Source of the DNA: Cohnella silvisoli
Lineage (GTDB): Bacteria > Bacillota > Bacilli > Paenibacillales > Paenibacillaceae
Direction: 5' to 3'
Assembly: GCF_021190915.1 (NCBI RefSeq)
Contig: NZ_JAIOAP010000001.1
Span: forward strand, 62,001-126,000
Length of the DNA: 64,000 nucleotides
The first letter of the stretch is position 1. Each line of letters begins with the position of its first letter. The position numbers and the translations under genes were made by a program. Shown in pieces: positions 1 through 7,695 of this stretch. The notes beneath the pieces are model-generated. The model made no database searches. It was not told the origin of the DNA and saw nothing but the letters and a program-made list of their open reading frames with translations.

Positions 1-2
1 AT

Positions 3-761
3 TGCTCGAGCAAGTCACGGCAATTTCTGCTCCCTTTGCTAAGGCCATTCGCGCGGCTGATGATTATTTTGCTGCAACTTTACAAAATCGTCGTACCCAA
101 AGCCTTTACTTCATCCAAGCTGCTGCACCGCGTATTGTATTGGGGGATGAAGACGTTCGTCAGTCCAAGCGCAAACTATATGATTCTAAGGCATTTCTAT
201 CTCGGCTCCGAGGTGCTGCAATTTATCCGCGACAATGTGCCCGGCGTGCAAATTACGATGAATCCGTTGAAGCCGACGAGCCTTGAACCCGTTAAGGATG
301 ATCTATTCCTCATTCATGATCTGAATCTATATAATTTCGTCATCAATCTCAATCGCGAGCTGCGCGACAAGAATATAGAGGTGACCAAGCAGGATAGGCT
401 CAATTTCGATGCGATTACCTCTACACCGCTTCCGATTGAGCCGATGCCGCGGCGGTGGTCCAATTTCCTTGACCTAACGACGGCAATCGAATGCTTCACG
501 CCCGTCTATCAAATGTTTCTTACCGATAACGACTTCTGGCGTGCGACCAATTCCCTGCAATTGGATGAAACGATCGGCATCCTTGCTTCCAAGATTATCG
601 GTAGCAATGATCGGCTCGCGTTGATTAACAACAAGCATCCGATGGTTCCGCTGACGACGTTGAAAGCTGGATTTCGCCTTGTGCTGCACGGCCTTGCCAC
701 GGAGCAACTTCACGCCTTGCTCGTAGAGTTGAAGCATAAGCAGCAGCTGCAGTTCGCTTAA
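3..761 (+). CDS. Hypothetical protein, 5' end outside window
   Basis: The reading frame is open to the left edge of the window, so the visible 252 residues are the C-terminal part of a longer protein; an in-frame TTG at 36 has no good ribosome site and is probably internal. I do not recognise the family. The visible part begins with a hydrophobic, basic stretch (about residues 8-25), which could be amphipathic or membrane-associated, followed by a mostly soluble, helix-rich region with conserved-looking DLxLYN and PRRWSNF segments. It ends 100 bp upstream of tgl on the same strand, with no obvious terminator between. Coding is supported by length, codon use and lack of a competing frame; function is unknown. 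Confidence 0.7.
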   Translation, partial: CSSKSRQFLLPLLRPFARLMIILLQLYKIVVPKAFTSSKLLHRVLYWGMKTFVSPSANYMILRHFYLGSEVLQFIRDNVPGVQITMNPLKPTSLEPVKDDLFLIHDLNLYNFVINLNRELRDKNIEVTKQDRLNFDAITSTPLPIEPMPRRWSNFLDLTTAIECFTPVYQMFLTDNDFWRATNSLQLDETIGILASKIIGSNDRLALINNKHPMVPLTTLKAGFRLVLHGLATEQLHALLVELKHKQQLQFA

Positions 762-794
762 TTCGCCGTGCAACAATGAATGCAGCTTTCACTG

Positions 795-823
795 CACCAA
801 TATAGGGTCAGACACGTACAATA
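795..823 (+). promoter_or_regulatory. Candidate late-sporulation (SigK-like) promoter of tgl
   Basis: CACC at 795-798 and CGTACAATA at 815-823 are separated by 16 bases, close to the mACm-N16-gCATAnnnTA pattern of mother-cell SigK promoters (one mismatch in the -10). In Bacillus subtilis tgl is a late mother-cell gene, so the placement about 40 bp upstream of the GTG start is sensible. The match is short and was found by eye. Confidence 0.35.
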
Positions 824-861
824 ACCTATTCTCGGAAAAATGCGACAATGGGGGGAAAACG

Positions 862-1680
862 GTGATCCTGATCTCGAACGGCGATGCAGAGCAAATAAGC
901 AAGTTACCGCTCTCGCAATTTGAAAAGGATATTGTGCAAAATAAGTGGAAAAGCTCGGTAGTCTATCAATATGATTCCCTTGATGCCTTGGAATTCGAGT
1001 TGACAATGAGAACAAGTATCGTGAAGAGCGCCAATGCTTTAAATTCCAGCGCTGTAACCTTTGACACGTTCGAAAATTCCCGGTGCAATGAGCGATTATG
1101 GTCTCGCACGGATAATGGGGGGTTCCAACTGAGGAGCGGCGTTCTGCCTTCCGATGGAATCAGCGATATTTTTCAAAACGGACGCTACTATGCCTTTGAA
1201 TGTTCAACCGCAATCGTGATTGTCCTGTACAAGGCGATACTCGATGTTATCCATAAGGAAACATTTAATAACTACTTTAAGGATTTGTACTTAAGGGATT
1301 GGAATTCCGACAGCGACTTGCGGTTAATCTCGACTTATAATAACCAGGAAGCTTATCCGGGAGATGTTCTTTATTTCAAGAATCCGGACCATGACCCGGA
1401 AAAGCCGGAATGGCAGGGGGAGAATACCTTCAAGCTTGCCGATGACCTTTATTACGGACATGGTATTGGGAGAGCGACGTCGGAGAAAATGATTTCTTCT
1501 CTCAATGAAATAAGAATACCAGGGAGCACGACGTCGGCATACCTCTCGGAACTAGTCATGCACCCGGATTTTGAACATCTTCGAAAGCTGTCTCCAAGGG
1601 AGAGTCGTCTTGTTGTACAAAACAAGCATATAGAAAACCCTATTGTCGCCAGTATAGGTACCAAAACTTACATTCTGTAA
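862..1680 (+). CDS. tgl: Protein-glutamine gamma-glutamyltransferase (spore coat transglutaminase)
   Basis: Forms epsilon-(gamma-glutamyl)lysine crosslinks between coat proteins on the surface of the developing spore. At 272 residues it is slightly longer than the B. subtilis enzyme (about 245). The family's nucleophile motif is visible as YAFECSTAIVI, with catalytic Cys114; downstream LYFKNPDHDP, WQGEN and YGHGIG segments also match the family as I remember it. Translation starts at GTG 862 behind a GGGGG ribosome site (851-855). It is monocistronic, followed by a clear terminator at 1714-1740. Its presence argues strongly that the host makes Bacillus-type endospores. Confidence 0.93.
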   Translation: MILISNGDAEQISKLPLSQFEKDIVQNKWKSSVVYQYDSLDALEFELTMRTSIVKSANALNSSAVTFDTFENSRCNERLWSRTDNGGFQLRSGVLPSDGISDIFQNGRYYAFECSTAIVIVLYKAILDVIHKETFNNYFKDLYLRDWNSDSDLRLISTYNNQEAYPGDVLYFKNPDHDPEKPEWQGENTFKLADDLYYGHGIGRATSEKMISSLNEIRIPGSTTSAYLSELVMHPDFEHLRKLSPRESRLVVQNKHIENPIVASIGTKTYIL

Positions 1681-1713
1681 ATAAATGCCCGAAGGTCATA
1701 ACCTTCGCCTCTA

Positions 1714-1740
1714 GCGCCCGAGCAAGGCGCTTTTATTTTT
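1714..1740 (+). terminator. Rho-independent terminator after tgl
   Basis: GCGCC (1714-1718) pairs with GGCGC (1726-1730) and is followed by TTTTATTTTT. A second small hairpin, GAAGGT/ACCTTC (1691-1706), lies just before it. Confidence 0.75.
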
Positions 1741-1744
1741 ACAT

Positions 1745-2890
1745 ATGCAGGAAATAAGTCGAATTTTATCGAAAATAACGGGGAGGAAAACTTTAACTAA
1801 TAAGATGAGGTGCATCGCCATAAATCAGAATCCAGCAGATGATACTATTTCAACGACAATGGGCTCGATAACCTCGACGTATGGGGCTTCTATTTTTTTC
1901 AGGCGATGGGCTGCAACGGTTATTGACTTCCTGATATGGGCGGGTCTCATTGGATTGATAGCAGCTAGCGAGGAGTTTGGAGACGATTATTTAACGTTAG
2001 CGATGTTAGGTTGGATTGTCGGTTTCGTATCTTATTACCTGCTGCTTGAAGGCTTGACCGGATATACGCTGGGAAAATTCGTCCTTCGTATTCAAGCGGT
2101 GAATGAGACGGGCGGAGTACCCGGCTTCGTCAAGTCGTTAATACGTACAGTATTGCGACTGGTGGATACGAACCCTCTATTAATTGGAGGGCTTCCGGCA
2201 GGAATATGTGTATTGGTTACACCGAAGAAACAGAGGCTTGGCGATATGGTGGCGAAGACTTATGTCGTGAAGGTTCGGGACTTAGTTACCGCTAGCAGAA
2301 GCAAAACGATTATTCTGGCAGTCGTATTTTCTATCCTTGCTTGCGTGTCGGTTGTTTCTGCTGTGTCGGGCATATCCGCTCTAATACGTGAAAGTAACAA
2401 GAGCGAAGTTTATATAAGTAAAGACAAGCAATTTCAAATTACAGCCCCATCAAGTTGGAGCAACGATTCAGATCTTCATCAAGACGCGGATATTTCCATA
2501 TCAAATCGGTATGCGGAAAAATATTTTATTGTATTATCGGAATCTAAACAGGGTTTTGACGATGGGACGACTCTTGCAGATTACGAGAAAATCGTTGAGG
2601 AACACTTTGTCGCTGAGATGGGTCATAAGGAATTCGTCATGGATCCTCATCATACGGAGATTAACGGCAATCCTGCTATCCAATTTTCATTTCATATTAC
2701 AGTGGATGAATTTCCGGCTACGTATCTTGTAACCGTAGTTGAAACTCAATCACACTTTCACCAGCTATTAGCATGGACGCTCAAAGATAAGTACTCTAGC
2801 CTGCAGGTAGAGCTAAGCAATATAACTGTGAGTTTCCGAGAAGCGGTGGGTAATGAGAGTAATAGTGGTGGTGGCAGTGTAAGTGCATGA
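1745..2890 (+). CDS. RDD family membrane protein with C-terminal extracytoplasmic domain
   Basis: Residues about 50-175 form an RDD domain: the RRWAATVID segment carries the characteristic arginines and aspartate, two hydrophobic helices span roughly 56-76 and 84-106, and TLGKFVLRIQ and LGDM motifs follow. A third hydrophobic helix (about 188-210) precedes a soluble domain of about 160 residues containing FQITAPSSWS, which resembles the PsbP/DUF1795-type beta-rich modules often appended to Gram-positive membrane anchors. RDD proteins are thought to act in transport or stress, but the substrate is unknown. The start is uncertain: the ATG at 1745 abuts the tgl terminator and has no ribosome site, so initiation at ATG 1805 or ATG 1859 is possible. 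Confidence 0.8.
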   Translation: MQEISRILSKITGRKTLTNKMRCIAINQNPADDTISTTMGSITSTYGASIFFRRWAATVIDFLIWAGLIGLIAASEEFGDDYLTLAMLGWIVGFVSYYLLLEGLTGYTLGKFVLRIQAVNETGGVPGFVKSLIRTVLRLVDTNPLLIGGLPAGICVLVTPKKQRLGDMVAKTYVVKVRDLVTASRSKTIILAVVFSILACVSVVSAVSGISALIRESNKSEVYISKDKQFQITAPSSWSNDSDLHQDADISISNRYAEKYFIVLSESKQGFDDGTTLADYEKIVEEHFVAEMGHKEFVMDPHHTEINGNPAIQFSFHITVDEFPATYLVTVVETQSHFHQLLAWTLKDKYSSLQVELSNITVSFREAVGNESNSGGGSVSA

Positions 2891-2936
2891 AATTTTCCTA
2901 AATCAACCATGTACATTTTTATTTAATAAAGCAAGC

Positions 2937-2990
2937 AAGAACTTATATTTAGTGGCTTAAAATATAAGTTCTTAGGGTATAATATAAGTT
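2937..2990 (+). promoter_or_regulatory. Triple operator overlapping the promoter of the Fic regulator gene
   Basis: AACTTATATT at 2940-2949 is repeated exactly, inverted, as AATATAAGTT at 2961-2970 and again at 2981-2990, so the three sites lie 20-21 bp apart, about two helical turns. The first two form a perfect 14-bp inverted repeat (2937-2950 / 2960-2973). A TATAAT -10 box lies at 2978-2983, between the last two sites. This is the layout of an autoregulated repressor operator. Confidence 0.6.
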
Positions 2991-3011
2991 AATGTTCAGG
3001 GGGTGTGATTG

Positions 3012-4103
3012 ATGTCAAGTTTTAGCAACGATTATATCCAGCGGAATTTATCCTCTATTTTAACTCTCAATGTTTTTGAACTTGTTGCAGCCATTTCAGA
3101 GTATAAGGGTAAAGAAGGTCTGTATGAGCATCAGTCTCCTGAGATTCTTAAACGACTTCAAGAAGTAGCAACCATACAGAGCACTGAATCATCCAATAGG
3201 ATCGAAGGTATAGTAGTGAACGGGAATCGGTTGAAAGAACTAATGGCTGAGCGAACTTTACCTCAAAATAGATCAGAGAATGAGGTTGCTTCTTATCGTG
3301 CCGTCCTCTCACAAATTCATGCTTCTGCGCAAGACATTCCAATAACACCTAATGTAATCAAACAGCTTCACGGAATGCTATACAGGTTTTCTCCTGGTGA
3401 AGGCGGACATTTTAAAATTTCCGACAATACGATTACCGAGAGGCACCCGGATGGAACGGAAATCGTACGGTTTAAACCAACTCCGGCGTTCCGAACAGAA
3501 GAAGCGGTTAGTTATCTTTGTACATCAATGTTCACGGCTATGGAGACGAAATACCCTCACCCATTGATCTCCATTGGTGCTTTTATTCTTGATTTCCTTT
3601 GTATTCATCCTTTTCGTGATGGCAACGGGCGAATGGCTCGTTTGCTAACTATTCTTTGCTTATATCAAGCTGGTTACCAAGTAGGAAGATTTATCTCACT
3701 CGAGAAAATCATTGAGGATACGAAAGATCAGTATTATTCGACCTTGAATCAATCGTCACAAGGGTGGCATGAAGGAGAGCATCAGTTACTGCCTTGGTTA
3801 GAGTATTTCCTTGGAGTCCTATTAGCTGCGTACAAAGAATTTGAAAATCGCGCGGGAATGGTAACTGATTCCAAGGGACAGAAAGCGGTCCGAATTCGAG
3901 AAATAGTAAAGAATCTGTTGGGTACTTTCACTGCGGCTGATATTGAAGAACGTTGCCCTGATATTGCGCGTCCAACTATTAATGCTGCACTAAAGAAAAT
4001 GAGTGAGGAAGGAATCATACAGAGGGATGGAATGGGTCGTTCCGCCAAATGGAGAAAACGAGAGACATATGCAGGAGGTCAGTTTATTGACGAAAAAAGT
4101 TAA
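3012..4103 (+). CDS. Fic family protein with C-terminal winged-helix domain
   Basis: The Fic active-site motif HPFRDGNGRMAR is complete at residues 199-210, with the catalytic His, the anion-hole Asn-Gly and the distal Arg, so AMP (or other nucleotide) transfer to target hydroxyls is likely. An N-terminal segment with STESSNRIEG (57-66) matches the inhibitory-helix motif (S/T)xxxE(G/N), which would keep the enzyme autoinhibited in cis. The C-terminal third (about 280-345) reads as a winged helix (FTAADIEERCP, RPTINAALKKM), so the protein can probably bind DNA. ATG 3012 is preferred over the adjacent TTG because of the GGGGGTG ribosome site just upstream. The 363-residue length is normal for Fic/HTH proteins. 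The triple operator upstream suggests autoregulation. Confidence 0.9.
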   Translation: MSSFSNDYIQRNLSSILTLNVFELVAAISEYKGKEGLYEHQSPEILKRLQEVATIQSTESSNRIEGIVVNGNRLKELMAERTLPQNRSENEVASYRAVLSQIHASAQDIPITPNVIKQLHGMLYRFSPGEGGHFKISDNTITERHPDGTEIVRFKPTPAFRTEEAVSYLCTSMFTAMETKYPHPLISIGAFILDFLCIHPFRDGNGRMARLLTILCLYQAGYQVGRFISLEKIIEDTKDQYYSTLNQSSQGWHEGEHQLLPWLEYFLGVLLAAYKEFENRAGMVTDSKGQKAVRIREIVKNLLGTFTAADIEERCPDIARPTINAALKKMSEEGIIQRDGMGRSAKWRKRETYAGGQFIDEKS

Positions 4104-4242
4104 AGTGGCGATAGTGGGACTTGGTTTCGGGGCGGAATTTATCCCTATTTATCAGAATCATCCGAATGCAGACATGTTAGCGATCTGTCAGCGATCTGCT
4201 CAGCGACATTTTACGACAAAAATCCAGGTAGGAGGTACGTAA
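4087..4242 (+). pseudogene. 5' remnant of a Gfo/Idh/MocA-type oxidoreductase gene
   Basis: A TTG start at 4087 behind a good AGGAGG site (4073-4078) opens a frame reading TKKVKVAIVGLGFGAEFIP, the first beta strand and GxGxxG dinucleotide-binding turn of a Gfo/Idh/MocA dehydrogenase, then YQNHPNADMLAICQRS. The frame continues with unrelated residues and stops at 4242, giving 51 codons instead of about 350-400. The break lies near a short duplication of GCGATCTG (around 4180 and 4191). The fragment runs directly into the ribosome site of the next gene, so the rest of the oxidoreductase has been deleted or replaced. Confidence 0.7.
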
Positions 4243-4682
4243 TGGTAGACGTTTTTACAGAAATTATCATTAACCGTCCCCGTGACGAAGTTTCAGATTA
4301 TGCGGCAAACCCAGATAATGCCCCTGAATGGTATGTCAATATTCAATCGGCAGAATGGCAAACTCCAAAACCGCTGGCCGTTGGCTCTAAAATCGCTTTT
4401 AAAGCGCAATTTCTAGGAAAGCAGCTTGCATACGTGTATGAGATTGTAGAATATAAACAGAAGCAATTGCTTGTCATGAAAACGGCCGATGGACCTTTTC
4501 CTATGGAGACGACTTATACTTGGGAAACGGTCGACGACAATTCTACCCGAATGACTTTGCGAAATAGAGGGAATCACGCCGGGTTTTCCAAGTTATTTGT
4601 TCCGTTTATGACATTCATGATGCGAAGAGCAAACATGAAGGATCTGAAGAAAATCAAAAATTTACTTGAAACGCGACTCTAA
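4242..4682 (+). CDS. SRPBCC (START-like) family protein
   Basis: A 146-residue protein with the polyketide-cyclase/START-like layout: an N-terminal beta strand FTEIIINRPRDEV, a helix, then PDNAPEWY, and a long C-terminal helix after MTLRNRGNHAG. Such proteins form a hydrophobic ligand-binding cup; the ligand here is unknown. ATG 4242 has an ideal GTAGGAGG ribosome site and overlaps the stop of the oxidoreductase remnant. It is followed after 16 bp by the DinB-like gene, so the two are probably co-transcribed. Confidence 0.85.
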   Translation: MVDVFTEIIINRPRDEVSDYAANPDNAPEWYVNIQSAEWQTPKPLAVGSKIAFKAQFLGKQLAYVYEIVEYKQKQLLVMKTADGPFPMETTYTWETVDDNSTRMTLRNRGNHAGFSKLFVPFMTFMMRRANMKDLKKIKNLLETRL

Positions 4683-4698
4683 TAGGAGGACTGTTGAA

Positions 4699-5202
4699 AT
4701 GCGGGAACCTATAGAATTTAAAACGTTTCGCGATTTGCGAGCTCAAACATTGGCGTTGGCAGAATCATCACCATTAGAGATTGTGGACATCGTACCTGAG
4801 GGTTTCAACAATAGCATCCGCTGGAACCTGGGCCACATTTTAGTCGCATGGGATCACGGTATATTTCCGAAGCTAGGTGAGGGATGGAGAATCCCGGAGC
4901 ATTACCACTACCTGTTCCCAAAAGGAACGAGGCCGAGCGAGTGGACGGCCGAGCCGCCAACTTACTCTGAAATTTTGGAGAAGTTGCGAAGCCAAATTGA
5001 TGATATCGTTGCAGCGTCAACGGGAAAGCTTGATGCGCCTATTGCTCAACCTTTTCTACGCATAAAGAAGTTAAGGGGGATGTTTAATTTTCACAACGGG
5101 GAAGAGCAGCATCATTTGGACTGCATGGTGCGCATTAAACATGCTATCGAAATAAAGACCATGATGGAAATGCAATCAATGCATGCTGATGCTGGAAGCT
5201 AG
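4699..5202 (+). CDS. DinB-like (DUF664-type) putative metal-dependent enzyme
   Basis: The 167-residue protein fits the DinB/YfiT four-helix fold: an early helix with FRDLRAQTLALAES, a first histidine in RWNLGHILVAWDH and a C-terminal histidine pair in NGEEQHHLDCMVRIKH, positioned as the usual three-histidine metal site. Members include thiol-dependent transferases and many proteins without known function. ATG 4699 is chosen because of the AGGAGGA ribosome site at 4684-4690; an upstream in-frame TTG overlaps the preceding gene and lacks one. It is the second gene of a two-gene unit with the SRPBCC gene. Confidence 0.82.
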   Translation: MREPIEFKTFRDLRAQTLALAESSPLEIVDIVPEGFNNSIRWNLGHILVAWDHGIFPKLGEGWRIPEHYHYLFPKGTRPSEWTAEPPTYSEILEKLRSQIDDIVAASTGKLDAPIAQPFLRIKKLRGMFNFHNGEEQHHLDCMVRIKHAIEIKTMMEMQSMHADAGS

Positions 5203-5221
5203 ATAAGATGTACGTTCCTAG

Positions 5222-5251
5222 TTGAAATATGCCAGCCTCCTATGTTATATT
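5222..5251 (+). promoter_or_regulatory. Candidate vegetative promoter before a leader hairpin
   Basis: TTGAAA (5222-5227) and TATATT (5246-5251) are spaced 18 bp. Transcription from here would include the stem-loop at 5274-5320 in the leader of the gene at 5345. Confidence 0.35.
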
Positions 5252-5273
5252 GTCCTTATCATATTCAACACGG

Positions 5274-5320
5274 AAGCACCGTGCTTGCAGGATTTTTACT
5301 ATTCTGCCTGCACGGTGCTT
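5274..5320 (+). terminator. Leader stem-loop (attenuator-like)
   Basis: AAGCACCGTGC (5274-5284) pairs perfectly with GCACGGTGCTT (5310-5320); an alternative inner pairing GCAGG/CCTGC lengthens the stem with a bulge. It is followed by ATTTGTGTT rather than a clean U-tract and lies 11 bp before the ribosome site of the next gene, so it could be a terminator of upstream transcription or an attenuator. Confidence 0.5.
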
Positions 5321-5344
5321 ATTTGTGTTCAAGGAGGCCTGTAT

Positions 5345-6073
5345 ATGTACGAGAAGGTGATGTCACCTGGCAAGAATTTAACGAAGAGATGGTTGGAAAA
5401 TGCTTTTGCCCCGTTGAACGATTATTTGGAGCGGGAACACCCAAACGAGAAGAATCAAATATTGGGTTACCTAATGTTCATGGGGAACGATGAGGGGAAG
5501 TTTTATTATAAGAACAAAATAACAAGGTCTTACATTGTATTTAACCAAGCAGGAGCGCTTGTCTCCAACAGCGATTCGGCTTTGCAGTATCAATTTGATG
5601 AGATGTTCGGCCCTCGAGGGGAATATAGGGCTATGCAAGATTATCGCCTTCATCCTAATGTGACCCGATGGATAGAGCGAAACTTAAGTAAAGCGGATGA
5701 AGCCAAATATGGATTAGAGGTGGGGGTTTTCCTTCAGGAGCTGTGGGGGCCAATGGTTAATTATGATTTCAGCGATCTGAAGGTCGGATATCCACTTAGT
5801 AGATCTCGTTTACCTTTTTGCCTACACATATACCCTTCTAAATCCCGGACATTGGTTGCTTTTCAATTCGTTGGAGACGAGATTGTAGAACGAAGATGCA
5901 GCATAAAACAGTATAATGACTACCTCCATAGAGAACGCGAATTGACGATTGCGGGTTGGCTTGGGATTGCTATCATTCGCGAAATGCTCGAACATATTTC
6001 CAGCTTAAGGAGAGATTTGCCTCTGCTTGTTCAGCGAGCCGATATTCGTGATCCTGAGCATCGACCTATATAG
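5345..6073 (+). CDS. Hypothetical protein, 242 residues
   Basis: I do not recognise a family. ATG 5345 follows an excellent AAGGAGG site (5331-5337); an in-frame extension to 5222 would read through the leader hairpin and is unlikely. The product is soluble, with no signal peptide or membrane segment, mixed alpha/beta composition and an aromatic-rich middle (LQELWGPMVNYDF, YPLSRSRLPFCLHIYP). The preserved ribosome site, the leader structure and amino-acid composition support a real gene. It stands alone between the DinB gene and a gene-free stretch. Confidence 0.72.
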   Translation: MYEKVMSPGKNLTKRWLENAFAPLNDYLEREHPNEKNQILGYLMFMGNDEGKFYYKNKITRSYIVFNQAGALVSNSDSALQYQFDEMFGPRGEYRAMQDYRLHPNVTRWIERNLSKADEAKYGLEVGVFLQELWGPMVNYDFSDLKVGYPLSRSRLPFCLHIYPSKSRTLVAFQFVGDEIVERRCSIKQYNDYLHRERELTIAGWLGIAIIREMLEHISSLRRDLPLLVQRADIRDPEHRPI

Positions 6074-6516
6074 AACCCCATGTTATCCTCATATCCGATC
6101 CCGATTATATTCAATGTCGAAAAAACGAGAAAGATGACGTAAAAGTAACAATGACGGAGGAAACGGTTACATGCATGAAGAAATAACTTCCATTTAACAC
6201 TAAATAGAATAATCTGAATATTTAATCTTTTTAAGAGATAGGCTATAATAAGGACATCAAACGAATCACATGAACATCTTGATTGTCCTGCTTCAGGCGA
6301 ACCGCAGGTGACCAAACGGCGACTAATGAAATACGAGTTGGTCCGGCTCACCCCCAACAATATATCGCCTGAACTGTACAATATACATCACGCATAGAAG
6401 GGAGTATCATCCGATGACGTAGCGCGAGGCAAAGCATGCCAGCATACCTCCCGGCATGTGGGTATCCGTTGAATGGAGTTATCGGCAACACATAAGCAAT
6501 AAGTACGTGTATGGTT

Positions 6517-6572
6517 ACATGCTAAGCATGTTCGAGTGAAAAATCTGAATTGATGTACATGCGGCGCATGTA
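6517..6572 (+). repeat. Paired ACATGC/GCATGT palindromes
   Basis: ACATGC-TAA-GCATGT (6517-6531) and TACATGC-GGC-GCATGTA (6556-6572) have centres 40 bp apart. A looser copy, GCATGCC (6434-6440) with GGCATGT (6453-6459), lies upstream. They could be protein-binding sites or small hairpins. Confidence 0.55.
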
Positions 6573-6615
6573 TCGGAGGTTTAACGAATACAAATGAATA
6601 GTTTATCGCAAAGCT

Positions 6616-6651
6616 AGCCCCGGTCATGGAGATCCATGAACGGGGCTTTGG
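6616..6651 (+). terminator. Long interrupted hairpin, terminator-like
   Basis: AGCCCCG (6616-6622) pairs with CGGGGCT (6641-6647) around an inner CATGGA/TCCATG stem, followed by TTTGGCGTTT. The U-tract is imperfect. Confidence 0.5.
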
Positions 6652-6720
6652 CGTTTGACTGCCATTATCCGGATGAGGTGCTTCCATTATTGTCATTTTT
6701 ATGGTAGAGTGAGGTTAATA

Positions 6721-6791
6721 TTCCAGAGGTGAAGCACACCCTGACTTGACGTCCATGACGTCTTGTCGGGGTTTTTGTTGTTGTTCTGGAA
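6721..6791 (+). promoter_or_regulatory. Structured leader with nested terminator-like stem
   Basis: An outer stem TTCCAGA/TCTGGAA (6721-6727 / 6785-6791) encloses CCCTGAC/GTCGGGG (6739-6745 / 6765-6771), which itself encloses GACGTC-cat-GACGTC; the inner hairpin is followed by GTTTTTGTTGTT. The element ends 5 bp before the ribosome site of the gene at 6810. TTGTCA (6690-6695) and TTAATA (6715-6720), 19 bp apart, may be its promoter. The outer stem and the U-tract overlap, which suits attenuation control. Confidence 0.5.
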
Positions 6792-6809
6792 ATCTGAAGG
6801 AGGTATATG

Positions 6810-7664
6810 ATGAGACCTGTCCGATTATATGACGAACTTGTACAATTTGCGGAAATGATGATGCGGCACTTGAGTGAGAGTATGGACGTTACCGTTCGAC
6901 AGAAGGAGGAAGAGCCGCTGCTGCTGGAAATCAGTCTGAAGCCTAACAATCCGGAGGAGAAAGTGCAGGTGAGCCTTCACAACACATTCCGTACGTATAT
7001 GGCTGGAGGTGATTTGAATGCTGCCGTTGATTATTTGAACAGCATCATCCGATGCTCGCAATTGGTGCGCACGAAGAGCGATGTCGCAAAGCTCGACCCT
7101 GCATATATCTTTCCAGCTATTCGTGACGAACGTTATGTCAAGGAAGCCGCGGAGAATTCGCCATTCCTATCGGAAGAGTATTTGCCGGGACTACGCGTTA
7201 TTTACATAGAGATTAAGGACAGCTGCTCCAAGATTGTCAATGAAGCTATTCTGAGCCATAATCCCCGGTTGACTGTAGAAAGAGTTAAGCGGCTGGCATA
7301 TCGGAATTTGCGCTCTGCTGGTTGGCAGCCGTCGCGCCTCTCCTTACAGAGCCCGTTCCACAAGTCGTGTTACGTTGAGGTGTTTATGGATAATTCCCAT
7401 CCAGTGGAATGTCAGTTTCTGCTCCCGGACATGGCCTCACGCAATCTGCCAAGAAATTGCGTCATCGCCTACACGAATAGAAAAAACGCGCTAATGATGC
7501 GTTCCGAAGAGCGAATGGAGACAATAGCGCAAGCACTGCGTTTGGTCGAAAAGTCGAGATTCAGGGACGTTGTGAAACGAAGCTGCAACCTATTGCCAAG
7601 CCCGGTTTCTGAACGAATTTACTGGATCAGCAACGGAGAGGCGAGGCTTCTGGAGCAGGTGTAG
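6810..7664 (+). CDS. DUF1444-like (YtpQ-type) protein
   Basis: A soluble protein of 284 residues whose second half follows the DUF1444 layout as I remember it: an IFPAIRD segment, a YLPGLRVIYIEIKD strand, then a helix with LTVERVKRLAYRNLRSAG. The biochemical role of this family is not established. The first quarter contains repeated acidic/basic heptad-like helices. Two adjacent ATGs exist; ATG 6810 has better spacing than ATG 6807 from the GAAGGAGG site (6796-6803). The gene is preceded by the structured leader and is followed after 31 bp by the ART-like gene. Confidence 0.75.
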   Translation: MRPVRLYDELVQFAEMMMRHLSESMDVTVRQKEEEPLLLEISLKPNNPEEKVQVSLHNTFRTYMAGGDLNAAVDYLNSIIRCSQLVRTKSDVAKLDPAYIFPAIRDERYVKEAAENSPFLSEEYLPGLRVIYIEIKDSCSKIVNEAILSHNPRLTVERVKRLAYRNLRSAGWQPSRLSLQSPFHKSCYVEVFMDNSHPVECQFLLPDMASRNLPRNCVIAYTNRKNALMMRSEERMETIAQALRLVEKSRFRDVVKRSCNLLPSPVSERIYWISNGEARLLEQV

Positions 7665-7695
7665 ATTGATTGAATAGTCGAAATGAGGTATTGGT

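Larger units (their letters stand above)
6074..6806 (+). other. Gene-poor region with palindromes and two terminator-like hairpins
   Basis: No convincing gene is seen in these 733 bases. A TATAAT at 6244-6249 could be a -10 box. A GAAGGGA site near 6400 precedes ATG-ACG-TAG, a dead start. Further on are a cluster of ACATGC/GCATGT palindromes, a terminator-like hairpin at 6616-6647 and the structured leader at 6721-6791. The stretch looks like a decayed gene or an untranslated regulatory region. Confidence 0.5.
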
